From contig CAADRB010000014.1 of NCBI GenBank assembly GCA_900708905.1, positions 170,897-234,896 of the forward strand: a DNA stretch of 64,000 nucleotides, read 5' to 3'. Of the stretch, positions 1 through 11,594 are shown piece by piece. Within the stretch, counting starts at the first letter, position 1, and every line of letters begins with the position of its first letter. A program made the translations under genes and the position numbers. This DNA is from Hymenolepis diminuta (Eukaryota > Platyhelminthes > Cestoda > Cyclophyllidea > Hymenolepididae). Under the pieces are notes generated by a model. That model worked only from the letters and a program-made list of their open reading frames with translations. It ran no database searches and was not told where the DNA came from.

Positions 1-2425
1 TGATGATTAGGGATGACGTAAGATAAATATTACGGAGAGAAGGGATTCATCCTTCAAGTCTTAGAAACCACATTGATGTCCACTTACATTAAACTGTGTA
101 AAATACAGATGACAAACATGACACATTTTGGACACTGGACACTGCCTCAAAGGACATTTTCAGACACTGAGAACCCAAACACAACGACCATTCAAATAAA
201 GGACAACATTTGGCATACCTCAAACCTGTTACACCACCAAAACGACCAATGTATAATAGATTGAAAAGCTGGTAGTGATATTAGAAATTATTTACCTGTG
301 AAAGTCTTTGAAAAGGGTCATCACTGTACCTCCACGTCAAATAATATTAACAATATATTACTCATAGCTCCAACAAGCAGAATCTGATATATATTTTGGC
401 AAACAAAATAAAGTGGCTCTTTATGTATTCCTAGTGATTCGACCAAAATATCAACTATTATTTAGCTTTTATTATTTATAAAATAGAGTGGAGAATAAGA
501 AAATGATCAATCAACTCGTTTATTTTTATTTGAATAAGTCAAATCTGTCTTGTCTTGGTGGTGCAATCTGCCGTAATTAAACGGCAATATTGGCTTTGTT
601 TTACATATATGCCATGAAAATATTTCGCAATAAATTGTCTTGAATTCGCCGGCTGTGGAAAACATCATTATTATTATTATTATTATTTACCTCCAGTAAT
701 ATAAAATTTTCCTATTATTCTATTTGTGGGAAACAACTGAAATGGTGTAGCAGCAAGTTCAATGAAAGATAGAGAAGTGAGATTTAAAAAAGGTGATGAT
801 AGCAATATCAGAGTCTTATATCACTTGACGCCGAATTCGAATGAAAAATATTTTATGAAGAGTTAGTTGACATGCAAAAAGTAAAATCTAGTGATTCGAT
901 CTCTGAATTGTAGCAAATGCTTGTCCAATATGTCCACTGCTTTTAGCCGGTTTCATTGATGACTTTCGGCCCTACACCTCAATTTGCTTTTTCCCAAAGC
1001 CTGAGGAGGCGAAATGATCTTGTTCAATCTTCAGCATTTTGCGGTCTTGCAAAAATAAGTTGGCATAAGGATGTTCACTCGAAGCGAACGATTCCAATAT
1101 CTGGTGTAGAGTGAGGTCACTCATTAAGTCCAATATAACATTACTAAGCGAGGTCGAGGCGACATGATGGTATTGGTTAATCAGTCAATTAATATAAATT
1201 TATGGATGTTCCAATTTCATATATATGTGAATTTTTTCTACTCCACAACCACTCGATATATTTTCTGCTTAAATGAAGTTTTGATTAGTAAATAATAAAC
1301 AGAACTAAGACTTTTCCGATTGTGTAGTAACTGGATCATTGTTTTGTTAACTATGCTTATTAAATAAGGTTTAACACTTAAATAAAGATCCTAATTATGC
1401 GTTGCTCTTATGATTTAATCTTCTCATTTTTTGATGCACCTAAGTTAATTGTTACCAAAATGTACAATTTCTCCTAAACTTCTAAGGATTTAAAATTTCA
1501 TTCTAAAATGCAACTCAAGAGTGTTTTGTTCATTTAAAACGCATTCATTAAAGTGATTTGAGTTTTCGTTCAAAGAGAATAAATAGGCTTAATATTACCT
1601 TATAAATGATCATAAATCATTAATGGATTTTGTCTCAAACCTGTAATTTATATTGTTAAATTTCATGGATTTAATTGTTGAGAATTTTAAACAAGTCAAT
1701 TTGCAACTTAAGTTTATAGGCTACCTAGTAACAACCGACTCCAATTCTTCATGCATATTTTATCTATATAATGTATGATTTAGGTTTATGCAGCCCATCC
1801 TCACTCAGCTGCTATCCTGGATAATATATTTTCATTTCTTCTGCTTGTTCAACCCAAAATGCTTAAACCATTCATGTGCTTTGAATCAAAAGAAAAAACC
1901 TAATTCTGTCCTGTTTAAGTACATGCTCCATTAATTCATTTTTATGTTGATATAAATACATAATCTTATAATTACATATTTTCACATTTTTCCATTCCAT
2001 AGTTATCTCATATGTGGCGCTATTTCATGAAATGAACTGACAATATTCATTTTGCTGATGGTCACATTTTTAGTTATTCTTGAAACCCGTTCGAAAATAT
2101 GATGCATTCTTCAGTTCTTATTTTAAATATTTTCTCGCCAGGAGATCTTTTTAATATTTTTATCTCAGTGAATATGCATTTTCTGACATGAAAAAAATAC
2201 TTCCCAGGAAAATAGAGAATTTGCCTCAAAAATCGATCAATATTCCGAAATATTACGCTTCAATTTTTGCTTTCACTTTCTAGATTTACCATCATTCAAA
2301 ACCAAAATCTAGCTCACAGTCTTTTATTTAATACAGGCAAAATGGAAAGTCAACCAAAGGATGTGCAAGGCATTTTCTTCCTTGTTTTCTTTATTTCATT
2401 TGAATATTCTCCTAATTCTACGCAT
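1..2425. other. AT-rich intergenic DNA, no gene seen
   Basis: Stop codons are dense in all frames and the only open frames are short, with no recognisable motif. The one structured item is an ATT microsatellite near position 670. I see no RNA gene or promoter that I could defend. Confidence 0.6.
664..688. repeat. (ATT)n microsatellite
   Basis: A run of about seven uninterrupted ATT units is directly visible. Confidence 0.9.
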
Positions 2426-2447
2426 TTAAGGGGAACGATACATGTAA
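2426..2447 (+). repeat. Left terminal inverted repeat with TTAA
   Basis: TTAA, then GGGGAACGATACATGTAA. It pairs with 3624-3644 on the other strand. Confidence 0.7.
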
Positions 2448-3623
2448 AAAAATTGATTTTTTTGCATTAATGGTTGAAATAAAATCTCAAAAATATGCCT
2501 TTAAATTGTTAAAATGTAATTTACATTATTTATTAATTAAAAACTTTTTAAGTGCTCTGCCTTAACTCCATATGAGCTATGAAGACTGTATTGTAGCGTT
2601 CGACTCGCACTATCTGCTCTTCAGATTTTGACCTTGGGGCATTTTGTATCGTCGATCCAAGTAATCAGATGTTCAGAAACTCTTTCACTCTCTTATTCCA
2701 TGGAAATTTCCATTGGAAATGACGTCTGTATAGCTACTATAAATTATTTTTCAACACAACTATATGGCGACTGTGTCCAAAACATCTGATTTCTGAAATT
2801 CATAGAAATTAGTGGTTTCATATCCGCTGGACTGTTTAATGACGGATACACATATATCTTATGTGTAATGAACGTTTTACAAATTGGTATTGGCCGCCAA
2901 AGCATATCCTACAAAGAAAAAATTGATGACCAAAGGGTGAGTTGAGAAAATCGCCGCAGTTCTCTGACAACCAAAAAAGCTCATCAAGCATGTCAAGAAG
3001 AATTTCAGAGGAAAACCGAATACTAAGAACACATCGAAGGACTTGTGTATGGCCCTGGAATCGCTGAATAGTTGGTAAGTCGCTGTAATCATAGAGTTTC
3101 TGTGTGTTAAAACTTTAAATGCGTTTTTCTCAAAACTACTTTTTTTAAATTGGCGGGACTTATAAGTCAAAAATTTCTTGACCGACTCTTATGAAATTTG
3201 GCACACATCTTCTCTATAGTACCAGCCTCTATTTAAACTTCAAAAAAGACGAAAAATTTCCACAATTACCATCTTAAACTTAAAAGCCATTGAAAAAATA
3301 GGTGGAAAATGCGACTTTTCTGAGGCGTGCCAATTTACGAATTTTGACCTTTTTGTTTATTTTTATTAGTTCAGCTAGAAGATACATTTTATATTAACAC
3401 ATTTCAGATAACTGTAATTGAAACTAAAAATCCCGCCAATCGATGCTTCTCGCCGTGTGGATCTCAGGAGATTAGTTACTACAGCGGCCATTTTGGGAAA
3501 AAAAGAAAATATTTTAGTTCTTGTATTTTAATATATGATGAATGAACATACTTAATTTAAAAACTATTCATTTATTCCTTCACTTTTAAATAACCTTCTG
3601 AAAAACGGTCAAAACTCAAGCGG

Positions 3624-3644
3624 TTACATATATCGCCCCCTTAA
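3624..3644 (-). repeat. Right terminal inverted repeat with TTAA
   Basis: Read on the minus strand it begins TTAAGGGGGCGATATATG, mirroring the left end with one gap and one substitution. Confidence 0.7.
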
Positions 3645-5084
3645 ATAATCATTAGTACCCGACACCAATGCAATCGCAGAAAAGTATTGAAACATTGGTA
3701 GAAGTAAAATTGTATAACCAAGTTTGATTGACTAGTTTAGTGGATTAAGCAGTGAAAGAGACCAAAATGGTCCTGCCCTTCATTTGAGTTAAAGACTTGT
3801 CAGAATGCTCACACTCTAGTTGATGGGCGGTATTCACTGTGTCTTGTCCCTGTTCCAAATTTGATCCAATGGTACTCTGAATGAAATCATTTTCGTAATG
3901 TTCGTAGCTTAAGATCAGTTAATCGAACAGAGTGTTTTATCATATCTCTTTCGCATATTTACAACCAAGAATGTGTGGTTTTACTAATGGTGGTGGTTAA
4001 GACACAATAGAACCCTCTCAAGTTCATTTAAGGTAAATTCTAATATTGATTTGACAATGAATTCTACTAAATAAGTTTAAGTAGCATAGAAGATGCAGAT
4101 ACTTATTGAAAATTGAAAATTTTGAGGTAGAAATGTATATTAATTAATCTAATGTTTCTCCATCCATATGTATTTTTAAGATTTTTAAACACTATTAATT
4201 TAATATTATTACTACTTTTACCCATTGCACTTGATTAATAAACAATTTTTTTAACTAATATCTCTGCGTTAAAAAGGAACTGAAATTTTACTTATTACAT
4301 TTTAGTAAATAGATGTGCTTTCGTTTTCTTCTCCTGTTGATGAAATACATACTAAAGGAGTTCAATACTGATGGAGATTAGTTTTCAAGACAAGTCACAG
4401 AAAACTGCACTTTTCATGAACGGAGACTTGAATTCTCATGTAGTTTCGTGACCACTTATTTCACAGTCCAGATCTAATTTTTGATATCAGAAATTGTGCA
4501 AGCTTGAAGAATGGATGCTTTTGATATACTCATCTTCATCGTATATCATTTAATCGATGTAAGAATTGAAAACAGCAACAAATTTCAAAAGGGTTTATTG
4601 AGCAGCGTTCACTCAAGATGATTATTTATTCTGTCAAATTTTCTGCATTCAATATTTCCCTAACCTCGTAGTTCATAATTTTATTCTCATGTTATTTTAG
4701 CTCGTCCACTTCTAGAAGTGTACAATACCGGCGAACACCCTCTAATTGTAGAAAAATTTTTTATTGTATTCTGAACATTTTCTCACATTTCCTCATAGTA
4801 TTTCGCCTTCAGAAGACAATATTCCACTTAATTAGGCATTTTTAATCGCGTCGTGTTGATATTAATATTCACTGATTGTAGTGTGCTGTTACTGACAACG
4901 GGTTCTAGTGAATCATTCTCCTGGTAATTAGGTATATTTTTTATTTCATTTGTATTTTTCTCTAATTTATGACCACCAAAGTGGATAGCAGACTTCTTAA
5001 GCAGACGTTGTGCGTTTTGCTCTATATTTTGGGGTTTATATTTTGCTCTCTTCAGATTTGATAACATTTAAAATCTACAAATCT
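3645..5084. other. Intergenic DNA, nothing recognised
   Basis: AT-rich, with frequent stops in all frames. A 79-codon minus-strand open frame at 4828-5067 has no recognisable domain and no splice context that I trust. Confidence 0.5.
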
Positions 5085-5271
5085 CTTGGATAAAATAGAA
5101 TATTTTAATCCAAAAATTAAATTAAATTAATAATTATACATGTGCATCAAACTTTGTTGTTAGTTTTTTACAATTTTTCATAATTGTTAAAATGCACTAA
5201 AATTATGAGTTTTTTCTGAACACAGTGTGTAAAAAGACAGTTTTGCCTAATCCCGTGTATATTTCGGAGGC
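5085..5271 (+). repeat. Left LTR (degenerate)
   Basis: It starts near TTGGATAAAATAGAATATTT and aligns with 7100-7292. The outer 26 bp match at about 20 positions, and a block around 5176-5208 (ATAATTGT...GCACTAAAATT) is well conserved. The exact 3' limit is uncertain. Confidence 0.6.
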
Positions 5272-7099
5272 TAATAATGTTATAATAGCAGCGATTAAAT
5301 TCTCTAAGATTTTCTACCATTCCGAATCCAAAAGTTTACCAAGTGTCAACAATCAATGAAATTTTCATAACTCTCTGAGATTTTCAACAGTCTATCTGCG
5401 GAAGTAAAAGTTCTTTCAGCTAACTTCGAAGGTTCAAAACATGTGGATTCTTCTACTACATCTATGTCCTCTATTCCTTCATCTTATCCTATTAAAATTT
5501 CTGCATCTGTTGAAATCCTTGATTATGCAGCTGCTAAAGATGTCGCAAAAGTGTACCGGAATCCTTTCATGATCCTAAATCAAGCAAATTCTTTGAATCG
5601 TGGTAAAATAAATGCAAATGTGTGTTCATGGTGAATTTTGCCAAACAGATTTCAAATTTGAACATCACTCAAAATTCTTCCTACCCAAGGAGTTCGATAA
5701 ACTCATTTACAGTGAAACCCTGCAGGTCATGGAAGAACTTTTAGGTCGGAAATTGTTCCTCGTTAATGCTTCCTTAACTGTCTCAGACTTTGCGGACGTA
5801 GTGAATTTTTTATTTTAATAAACAGAAGAATAGGACTTCAAGCTAAGCCTTGGTTACCACTAAGGACTTATCTGTTAAAAATAATAGAGGAAAACACCAA
5901 GTTGAAACTGGGAGCAAGAAGCTAAGATAGCAAATTTCACAACATCCACCACTTCGTTCACAGCAAAGAGGATGGTCCAACGTTTCCTTGAGTAGTTCAA
6001 GAAGGTCTTGGTCCATGCAGTTAAAACTGACGCCGAATGTTCAGTCAATTTTTCATCCTAAGTGACCGGTTCCATTAGCAGCCTTGTCTATGGTGGACAA
6101 AGAACTTTAACATCCAGAACAAAGAGGTGTTCTTAAACCCTTCATGTTCAAGACGGGATGTATCTATTATTGTTGTTCAGAAAGCCACAGCCCATTATAC
6201 TGGCCTAAATTCCGCTTCGAAACGCCAACTATTACTCAATACCACTTCCTGATAACATCTCGATACTGAATGGTGCTAAATAATTTGTACAATTTGATTT
6301 AGTAGATGCTTATTTGCAAATCGGAATTGTACTAGAGTCACTAGAGTTACTGACGATCACTACGTATCGTATCTATAACAATATACTAGATTTCCATCCG
6401 GTGTTAAGATAGCATCTGCTATTTTCCAACAAATAAAATACACCATGAAATCGGGCCTCTCTGGTATTTCTGCATACCTAAATGACATAATTGTTGTAGG
6501 CCGCTCTCAACAGGAATTTCATGAATTTGTCATCGTACATCCTTAGCGCATTCAAGAATATGACTCCCGTTTTTGAGCAGTAGAATGCACATTCTTTTCG
6601 CATTCCATAAAGTAGCTAGGGTGTATCTCTGATAAAAATGCCATCGACCGGATCTAGATAAGCTTCGGATAATCACAGAAACGGTATGACTTTCAAACTT
6701 TCAAACAGTGCTGGCACATTTCTGCCAGCACTGCATAGAATTCTGGCTTCTTCTTAATGGGTTGCTGATAAAAATACTAAATGAAACTATACACCCAAAT
6801 GTGAAAAAAACAGACTCAATTCTGATATGCCACTTTGTCATTACAGTCTGATTCTACCAGTCGTAGTGGATGCAGATGCTTTGGATTATAACGTTGGTGC
6901 GATTATCTCTCACGACTTCCGTATATCACATTGGATGTTTTGGGCCTCTCAACACTTGGAAATAATGGAACTCCCAAAATTCAACTCTACAATCAATAAA
7001 ATCTTCATTTGGAACGTCCCCGGAAACCCCCTAGAGGATTCCAGGTTTATCCGACAATCAAATGTTATGGGGAAATTTTTCGCCCAGGAGGAGGTGGGC
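5272..7099 (+). pseudogene. Decayed gag-pol of the LTR element (RT and RNase H remnants)
   Basis: Plus-strand fragments in changing frames resemble Ty3/Gypsy pol. Around 6297-6345 is a DLVDAYLQIG-like segment, corresponding to RT motif A with its aspartate. Around 6410-6510 is an AIFQQIKYTM segment followed by AYLNDIIVVG, the RT YxDD region with its second position changed (LND). Around 6845-6960 is VVDADALDYNVGAIISHDF, the start of an RNase H-like domain. The upstream open stretches at 5443-5818 lie where gag should be but show no zinc knuckle. Multiple stops and frame changes make it non-coding today. Confidence 0.65.
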
Positions 7100-7292
7100 G
7101 TTGAACACAATGGAATGTTTTAATCCAAAGAAATTATAACATTTTTGCACGTTTATTAATTAATTGTATCACGAATTATTTATAAATTTTACATAATTGT
7201 CAAGATGCACTAAAATTGGGAGCTATTGAATATTATAATCTTGAGTAAATTAGAAAAGTTTGCTTTCTTCCGTGATATTGAGTTCGAAGGAC
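7100..7292 (+). repeat. Right LTR (degenerate)
   Basis: It follows a polypurine-like tract, starts TTGAACACAATGGAATGTTT, and keeps the same internal spacing as the left copy. Confidence 0.6.
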
Positions 7293-9916
7293 CGCCGCAA
7301 TTTTGAGTGGCTAAAAAAGTGGAACAGTTTTTTCCATTTATAACAATATTCTAAAAGTAAGGAATTTTGGACGGTATTAATGATTCTTTCTTTTGAGGAA
7401 AATATTTTAATTGAAGATCAATTGAAGTAACTAAAATCTCGTAGGGTTACACCTTAAAAGTGTGCAGAAATCTATCGTAAAAAAATATCCACAAGTTTTT
7501 ATATTACGGTATGTCTGACGTTAATATTCAGACGCTAATAAAGAAAAAGATAATAAATTAAAAGTCCTTTTGCAAAGAAATTGCGATATTTGCCCTTTCA
7601 TTTTGGACGAAAATCATTTGGTAAAAACATTTTCTACATTTGATAAAACGTCAACTGCCTTCCACTAAGCGGCATATATCAGTGTAATTGTTTACAATAA
7701 TACCTGGACATAATATTTCAATTCATACAGAGGTCAAAGCAATGTCATTTGTTATGACATTGCGTTACTCAAAATTAACCATCCTCTAATATGAATGGTC
7801 AACATCAAATTTTCAATCCAAAAAATAAAATTTCTTTCCCCTCATGGACAAATTTGACATATTTGCATTGCTTTATAACAGTTATATTTAAACAAACATT
7901 AAACAACCTGAAGTTTCATTTTTTCCTTTTAAAATTATGTCTAAAAATTAAATTTTAAGCGTCCATCCTAAATATCTTCAAGAAGAGCTGAATAAACACT
8001 TATGACCATTTAAAGATAAAATGTCTGCCAACCGATAGATAATTTCCCCATAAAAGGATTTTTGCCCAAAGGCTGCTGCAAAATCTGGAAAATTGCGTCC
8101 TCTTGAATGTCTAAATGATACAGTAAATAATTTAGATGAACCCTAAAATAAAATTATAAAAGCGAACACCTTGATAATAACAGAGGTCTTATTAGTTGAT
8201 ATAGTTCTAATTTATTAATTTTAATTTGTACTTTCATGCCCACTTGTATTTATGAAATTATTTTATTTTGTGCTTAGATATTGAATAATTTTTTATTTTG
8301 CTCTGTCATATTAATACTTAGCAATGACTCTCCTACAAGACAGGAGGTTTGCAATTTGAAACAAGTCTTTGATTTAATGTACTAAAAATTACGCCAGAAT
8401 TTGAGACGTGCAAACTCATGACTTGCATTGACCATCTAACGTGCATAACATTCGATACGGATTTTTAGTGTAACCGTTTTCATTTACTGAGGATACTTTA
8501 CAATTCTTAAAAATACTTCCAGTATCATTGTTCTGTTTTAATGCAAGACAATTTTAAATAATGAGGTATCTCCAATTTAGTTGTTCATTTTGTTTGTCTA
8601 TTATATTCTATTTACTTTATAAATAAATTTAGGTAGTCGAAATATAGACAAATAAGGACAGTGTTAAAATTGTAAGTGTTCTTTTCACTGAAACTGGATT
8701 CAAACGAACGAACGGATTAAAATGGCGGTTATGTAAAAACATAAAATATACGCGTGTATTTGAATTTTCATTCGATTTCATCTTATAATTTAATTTGAAA
8801 TGTAGACCTTTATCAAAGCTCTCCAAAAAGTGCTAAAAAAACATAAGAAGAGTGTATTTATGATATATCAGATCTTTGTAAGTCATAAGAAGAAACAAAT
8901 GCGTTAATACATAAATCGACCGGTCCTATAACTTTCTGAAAGCGATCATCATTCAACCTTTTTAATGTGGTCAGTTGAGGTTTAAGCCTCCTTCTGGAAT
9001 CGGACAAATTTGCACTAGGTGGGATTAAGACTATGCAAATGAAAGCAAATCTTCGAATCATTTTTCTTGACAACTGCTCTCTATCCAATCGGTCAGTAAA
9101 TCTCCTTAAGAATGAAGCCTTAAAACAGAGAAACCTTCAATCGCAACTTAAAATAAATAAAGTCTGACTTTTAAGATTGGAATATACGTATCATAAGCCT
9201 TTGTTCAAGTGACAACTAAAATAACTCTTTTATGGACAAAGCAGTGGATATTCCTTTTTCAGAAATCGGAAATCTGTCAACCTTATCAATTTTACCTTGA
9301 TTATTATGTCTACAATTAATTTCGATGTAATGTAATGTATCTCAGTGAGATTTTTCCTGCAGTAATTATGAAACTCATTTGTTTTCTATTGTGTGGACCA
9401 GACATTATACATCAAACCGGGTTCTTCAGATGGAGTGAACATAAAAGCTTAGGTCTCTGATTTCCCCCTAGCTATTCTTTAGACAATATCATCTACCAGT
9501 CTTCATTATGACAGTAGCATAGAGAAGAAAGCAGAGAGACGGAGACTGTGTATATGATCCATAAGCTGATATCCCAACCAAAGATAGGAAAAACTACAAG
9601 CTATCGTTGTTATAGAAAAAACTTATCATAAGTTAACTTCGACTCAGTGCAGTATAACGTAATTCACACTGGTTCACAAAAAAATCCAGAATTAATCAGT
9701 ATTTTCAAAAATATTAGAAAGAAAACATAAAATATAAATTTTGTCAAGGGGAAATATTTAATAATTTTTCATAATTAAATTTTCACTTTGACATGTCCCC
9801 TTATTAAGGCGCGCCTTCATTATGGAAATTCTTTTTCAAGTTCACTTAAAGTCTTTCTGTTATTTCCGCATTCCTTCCTGAAGGCATATTTCATATTCAG
9901 AAGAGCATACGAGTGA
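7293..9916. other. Intergenic DNA, nothing recognised
   Basis: Only short open frames lie here (65 codons at 8629-8826 and 76 codons at 8858-9088, both minus strand). Neither has a recognisable motif, a good start context or convincing splice sites. Confidence 0.5.
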
Positions 9917-10638
9917 CTAATCTAGCTTCAGTCTGCTTCTTCCCATTATTAATTTTATCAGACATTTTCCGTCAAGTCGTGGGTGAATGCCGTCCAGAAG
10001 TTCACGGGGAAAACTTTCAGCTCTTTTGTCATAGCTTCTTTTTTTATAAGACCTGTTCTTTTCATTTCTCTTGGTTCGTGGTTTTTGCTTCACACGCCTA
10101 TAGGGGATTGATTTCGTTAGGAGATCTTCATTCTCTTTCTTATTGACAGCATTCCCTTTTGACTCTAGTTCCAATGCAATGGCGGGAACTTGTTCAGAAT
10201 GTTGCCTCCGTTTTTCTTCTTTCTGCTAGTTTTTATATTCGTGAAATTCTTCCGCAGATTTTCATTTGATTTCATATCTATCTTCGAATTATCTATTGGT
10301 TCTGTCACCGGACTAACAGTGAGTTTTATCTTCTCGGTGACGTTTATCTCTCTCGATTCTGGCACATTGTTCCTCTGCCTTTGTCTGTCACACAAATTGC
10401 ATCTTTTGAGATTTATATGGGCCAATTTGGGAAAGTGCAAATCATTGCAAAGCATGCATTTAATTCGAGATTTAAGCCGAGAGAAACCTTTGTGGAACAC
10501 GGATTTACAATAAATTTGATTCACATAATTATGCTCATCAGACTCTTGATGATTCACTCCACGTTCGCACCTAATGCTTTGCTTAAAGAATTCCTTTGCA
10601 AAGTCCTTTAGTGTAATGTTATTACTCTGTTTGATCAG
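9917..10638 (-). pseudogene. Unrecognised frameshifted ORF with a Cys/His zinc-like motif and a Lys/Arg-rich tail
   Basis: I do not recognise this protein. The minus-strand frame from about 10638 to 10165 encodes roughly 157 residues. They include IKCMLCNDLHFPKLAH followed by INLKRCNLCDRQ, i.e. two CxxC pairs with two histidines between them, as in a zinc-binding fold or a gag-type knuckle. After the stop at 10165 a second frame, overlapping slightly, continues to 9917 with a strongly basic segment (RRVKQKPRTKRNEKNRSYKK). One frameshift near 10170 would join them. Retrotransposon scraps lie close by, so a gag-like relic is one reading and a small gene disrupted by one indel is the other. I see no diagnostic catalytic motif and no clear start codon. 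Confidence 0.35.
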
Positions 10639-11327
10639 TCAGAGAAGTGACAGTAGACATCCACTGAACAAAGTTCTCAAAATACGCTTAAAATATTAAG
10701 CATTTCGAATTTCAGTGAGATCAAAGACCGTTTCCATATGAAAAGCACATGTCATTCAGTCTTCATCGTGCAGTTTGGTAAAAGAAAGATATTTGAAACA
10801 CTTTCTTAGTTAGGAGGGCTCTTACCAAATAAGTCAGAGAGAAATGAAGGCATTTTATCCTACTGCTGACCAAAATTGTCCTTAGATGAATGACATATTT
10901 GAGCCTCCCATTTCCAACAGCTTTAATCTCTGCAATAACAGTCCAACTTTTTCAACATATAGAGTATCAGCGAGATCATCTTTGAAAACATCCTCACTCT
11001 ATCCTGAACTTGTTAGCGAAAGTCTGATCTGCCTCTGAATCACACTGAAATCTATTGTCTTCTAGAACCAGAAGGTTTGTGGTTAGTTTGGTTAAAGATA
11101 TTTCTGACGTTTCAGTAAAACACCTCGATTATCATCATTAGAATAACTGCTGTTTCTCTTGCACTGGTTCGTAATGTTCCTCCTGTTTCTACATAACTAA
11201 TTCGCTCCTTTTCAGGATAAGTTTAAATTCTTAAATATTCATTGATATTTTTCGGACGATTATTAAAATACTGAATACTTTTTGACCTTTTGTTGCCAAA
11301 TTTTATTACTGCTCACTATCCAAATCT
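10639..11327. other. Intergenic DNA, possible retroelement debris
   Basis: No open frame above the noise. Minus-strand fragments between 10640 and 10900 could be upstream, stop-ridden parts of the neighbouring zinc-motif ORF, but I cannot assign them. Confidence 0.3.
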
Positions 11328-11594
11328 TTGTTTTGTTCATTCGAGAAGCAAAAATGCCAATACTGCAGTAAAACAGGCCATAAGGATTTCTGTTACCGTG
11401 TAAGAAACACGTCCTTCACTAACAACAAGTCATTCAACCGCAATCATTCAAATGGAGAGGGTAGGCGTCAAACAACAAACAGGGCGAGAGAAAAAAACTT
11501 CAAATCGAGTCTTGAAAAAGTTTTATTAACAGGCGATCCTTCGAAAATGGTGAAAAATTCGAAGAATAAGGAAATACAGTCAATAAGACGGTGA
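11328..11594 (+). pseudogene. Gag-like zinc-knuckle fragment
   Basis: An 88-codon open frame encodes QKCQYCSKTGHKDFCYRV near its start. This is a CX2CX4HX3C arrangement, one residue tighter than the canonical retroviral-type CX2CX4HX4C knuckle. It is followed by an Asn/Arg/Lys-rich tail typical of nucleic-acid-binding gag ends. Downstream to about 11,900 the sequence stays coding-like in scattered frames with stops, consistent with a decayed polyprotein. I infer a retrotransposon remnant, but a cellular zinc-knuckle exon cannot be excluded. Confidence 0.4.

Larger units (their letters stand above)
2426..3644. mobile_element. TTAA-flanked DNA transposon with terminal inverted repeats, probably non-autonomous
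   Basis: Both ends carry TTAA followed by nearly identical inverted termini. The left end reads TTAAGGGGAACGATACATGT. The reverse complement of the right end reads TTAAGGGGGCGATATATGTAA. The match is 19-20 of about 21 positions with one gap. A TTAA target duplication is the hallmark of piggyBac-type elements, but the next bases (GGGG) are not the classical piggyBac CCC start, so the superfamily is open. Inside, a plus-strand stretch near 2976-3075 stays open, is rich in lysine, and ends at a donor-like GTAAGT. No transposase catalytic motif is recognisable. At 1219 bp it is too short for a full transposase gene, which suggests an internally deleted or non-autonomous copy. Confidence 0.65.
5085..7292 (+). 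mobile_element. Eroded Ty3/Gypsy-like LTR retrotransposon
   Basis: Two direct repeats of about 190 bp bracket a 1.8-kb core with decayed pol. In both repeats TTTTAATCC is followed about 90 bp later by GCACTAAAATT, so their internal spacing agrees. Immediately before the right repeat is a purine-rich tract (AGGAGGAGGTGGG, about 7086-7098), the expected place and composition for a polypurine tract. The core has reverse transcriptase-like and RNase H-like stretches on the plus strand, broken by stops and frameshifts. The core is far shorter than a complete Gypsy element (4-6 kb), so much of it is deleted. Confidence 0.7.

Noticed and set aside
2877..3170. 97-codon minus-strand ORF
   Set aside because: It lies wholly inside the TTAA element, opposite a lysine-rich plus-strand frame. 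The Phe/Leu-rich translation is a complement artefact.
10190..10513. 107-codon plus-strand ORF, hydrophobic, resembling a membrane protein
   Set aside because: It is antisense to the Lys/Asn-rich zinc-motif ORF. Complements of Lys/Asn codons give Phe/Leu/Ile runs.
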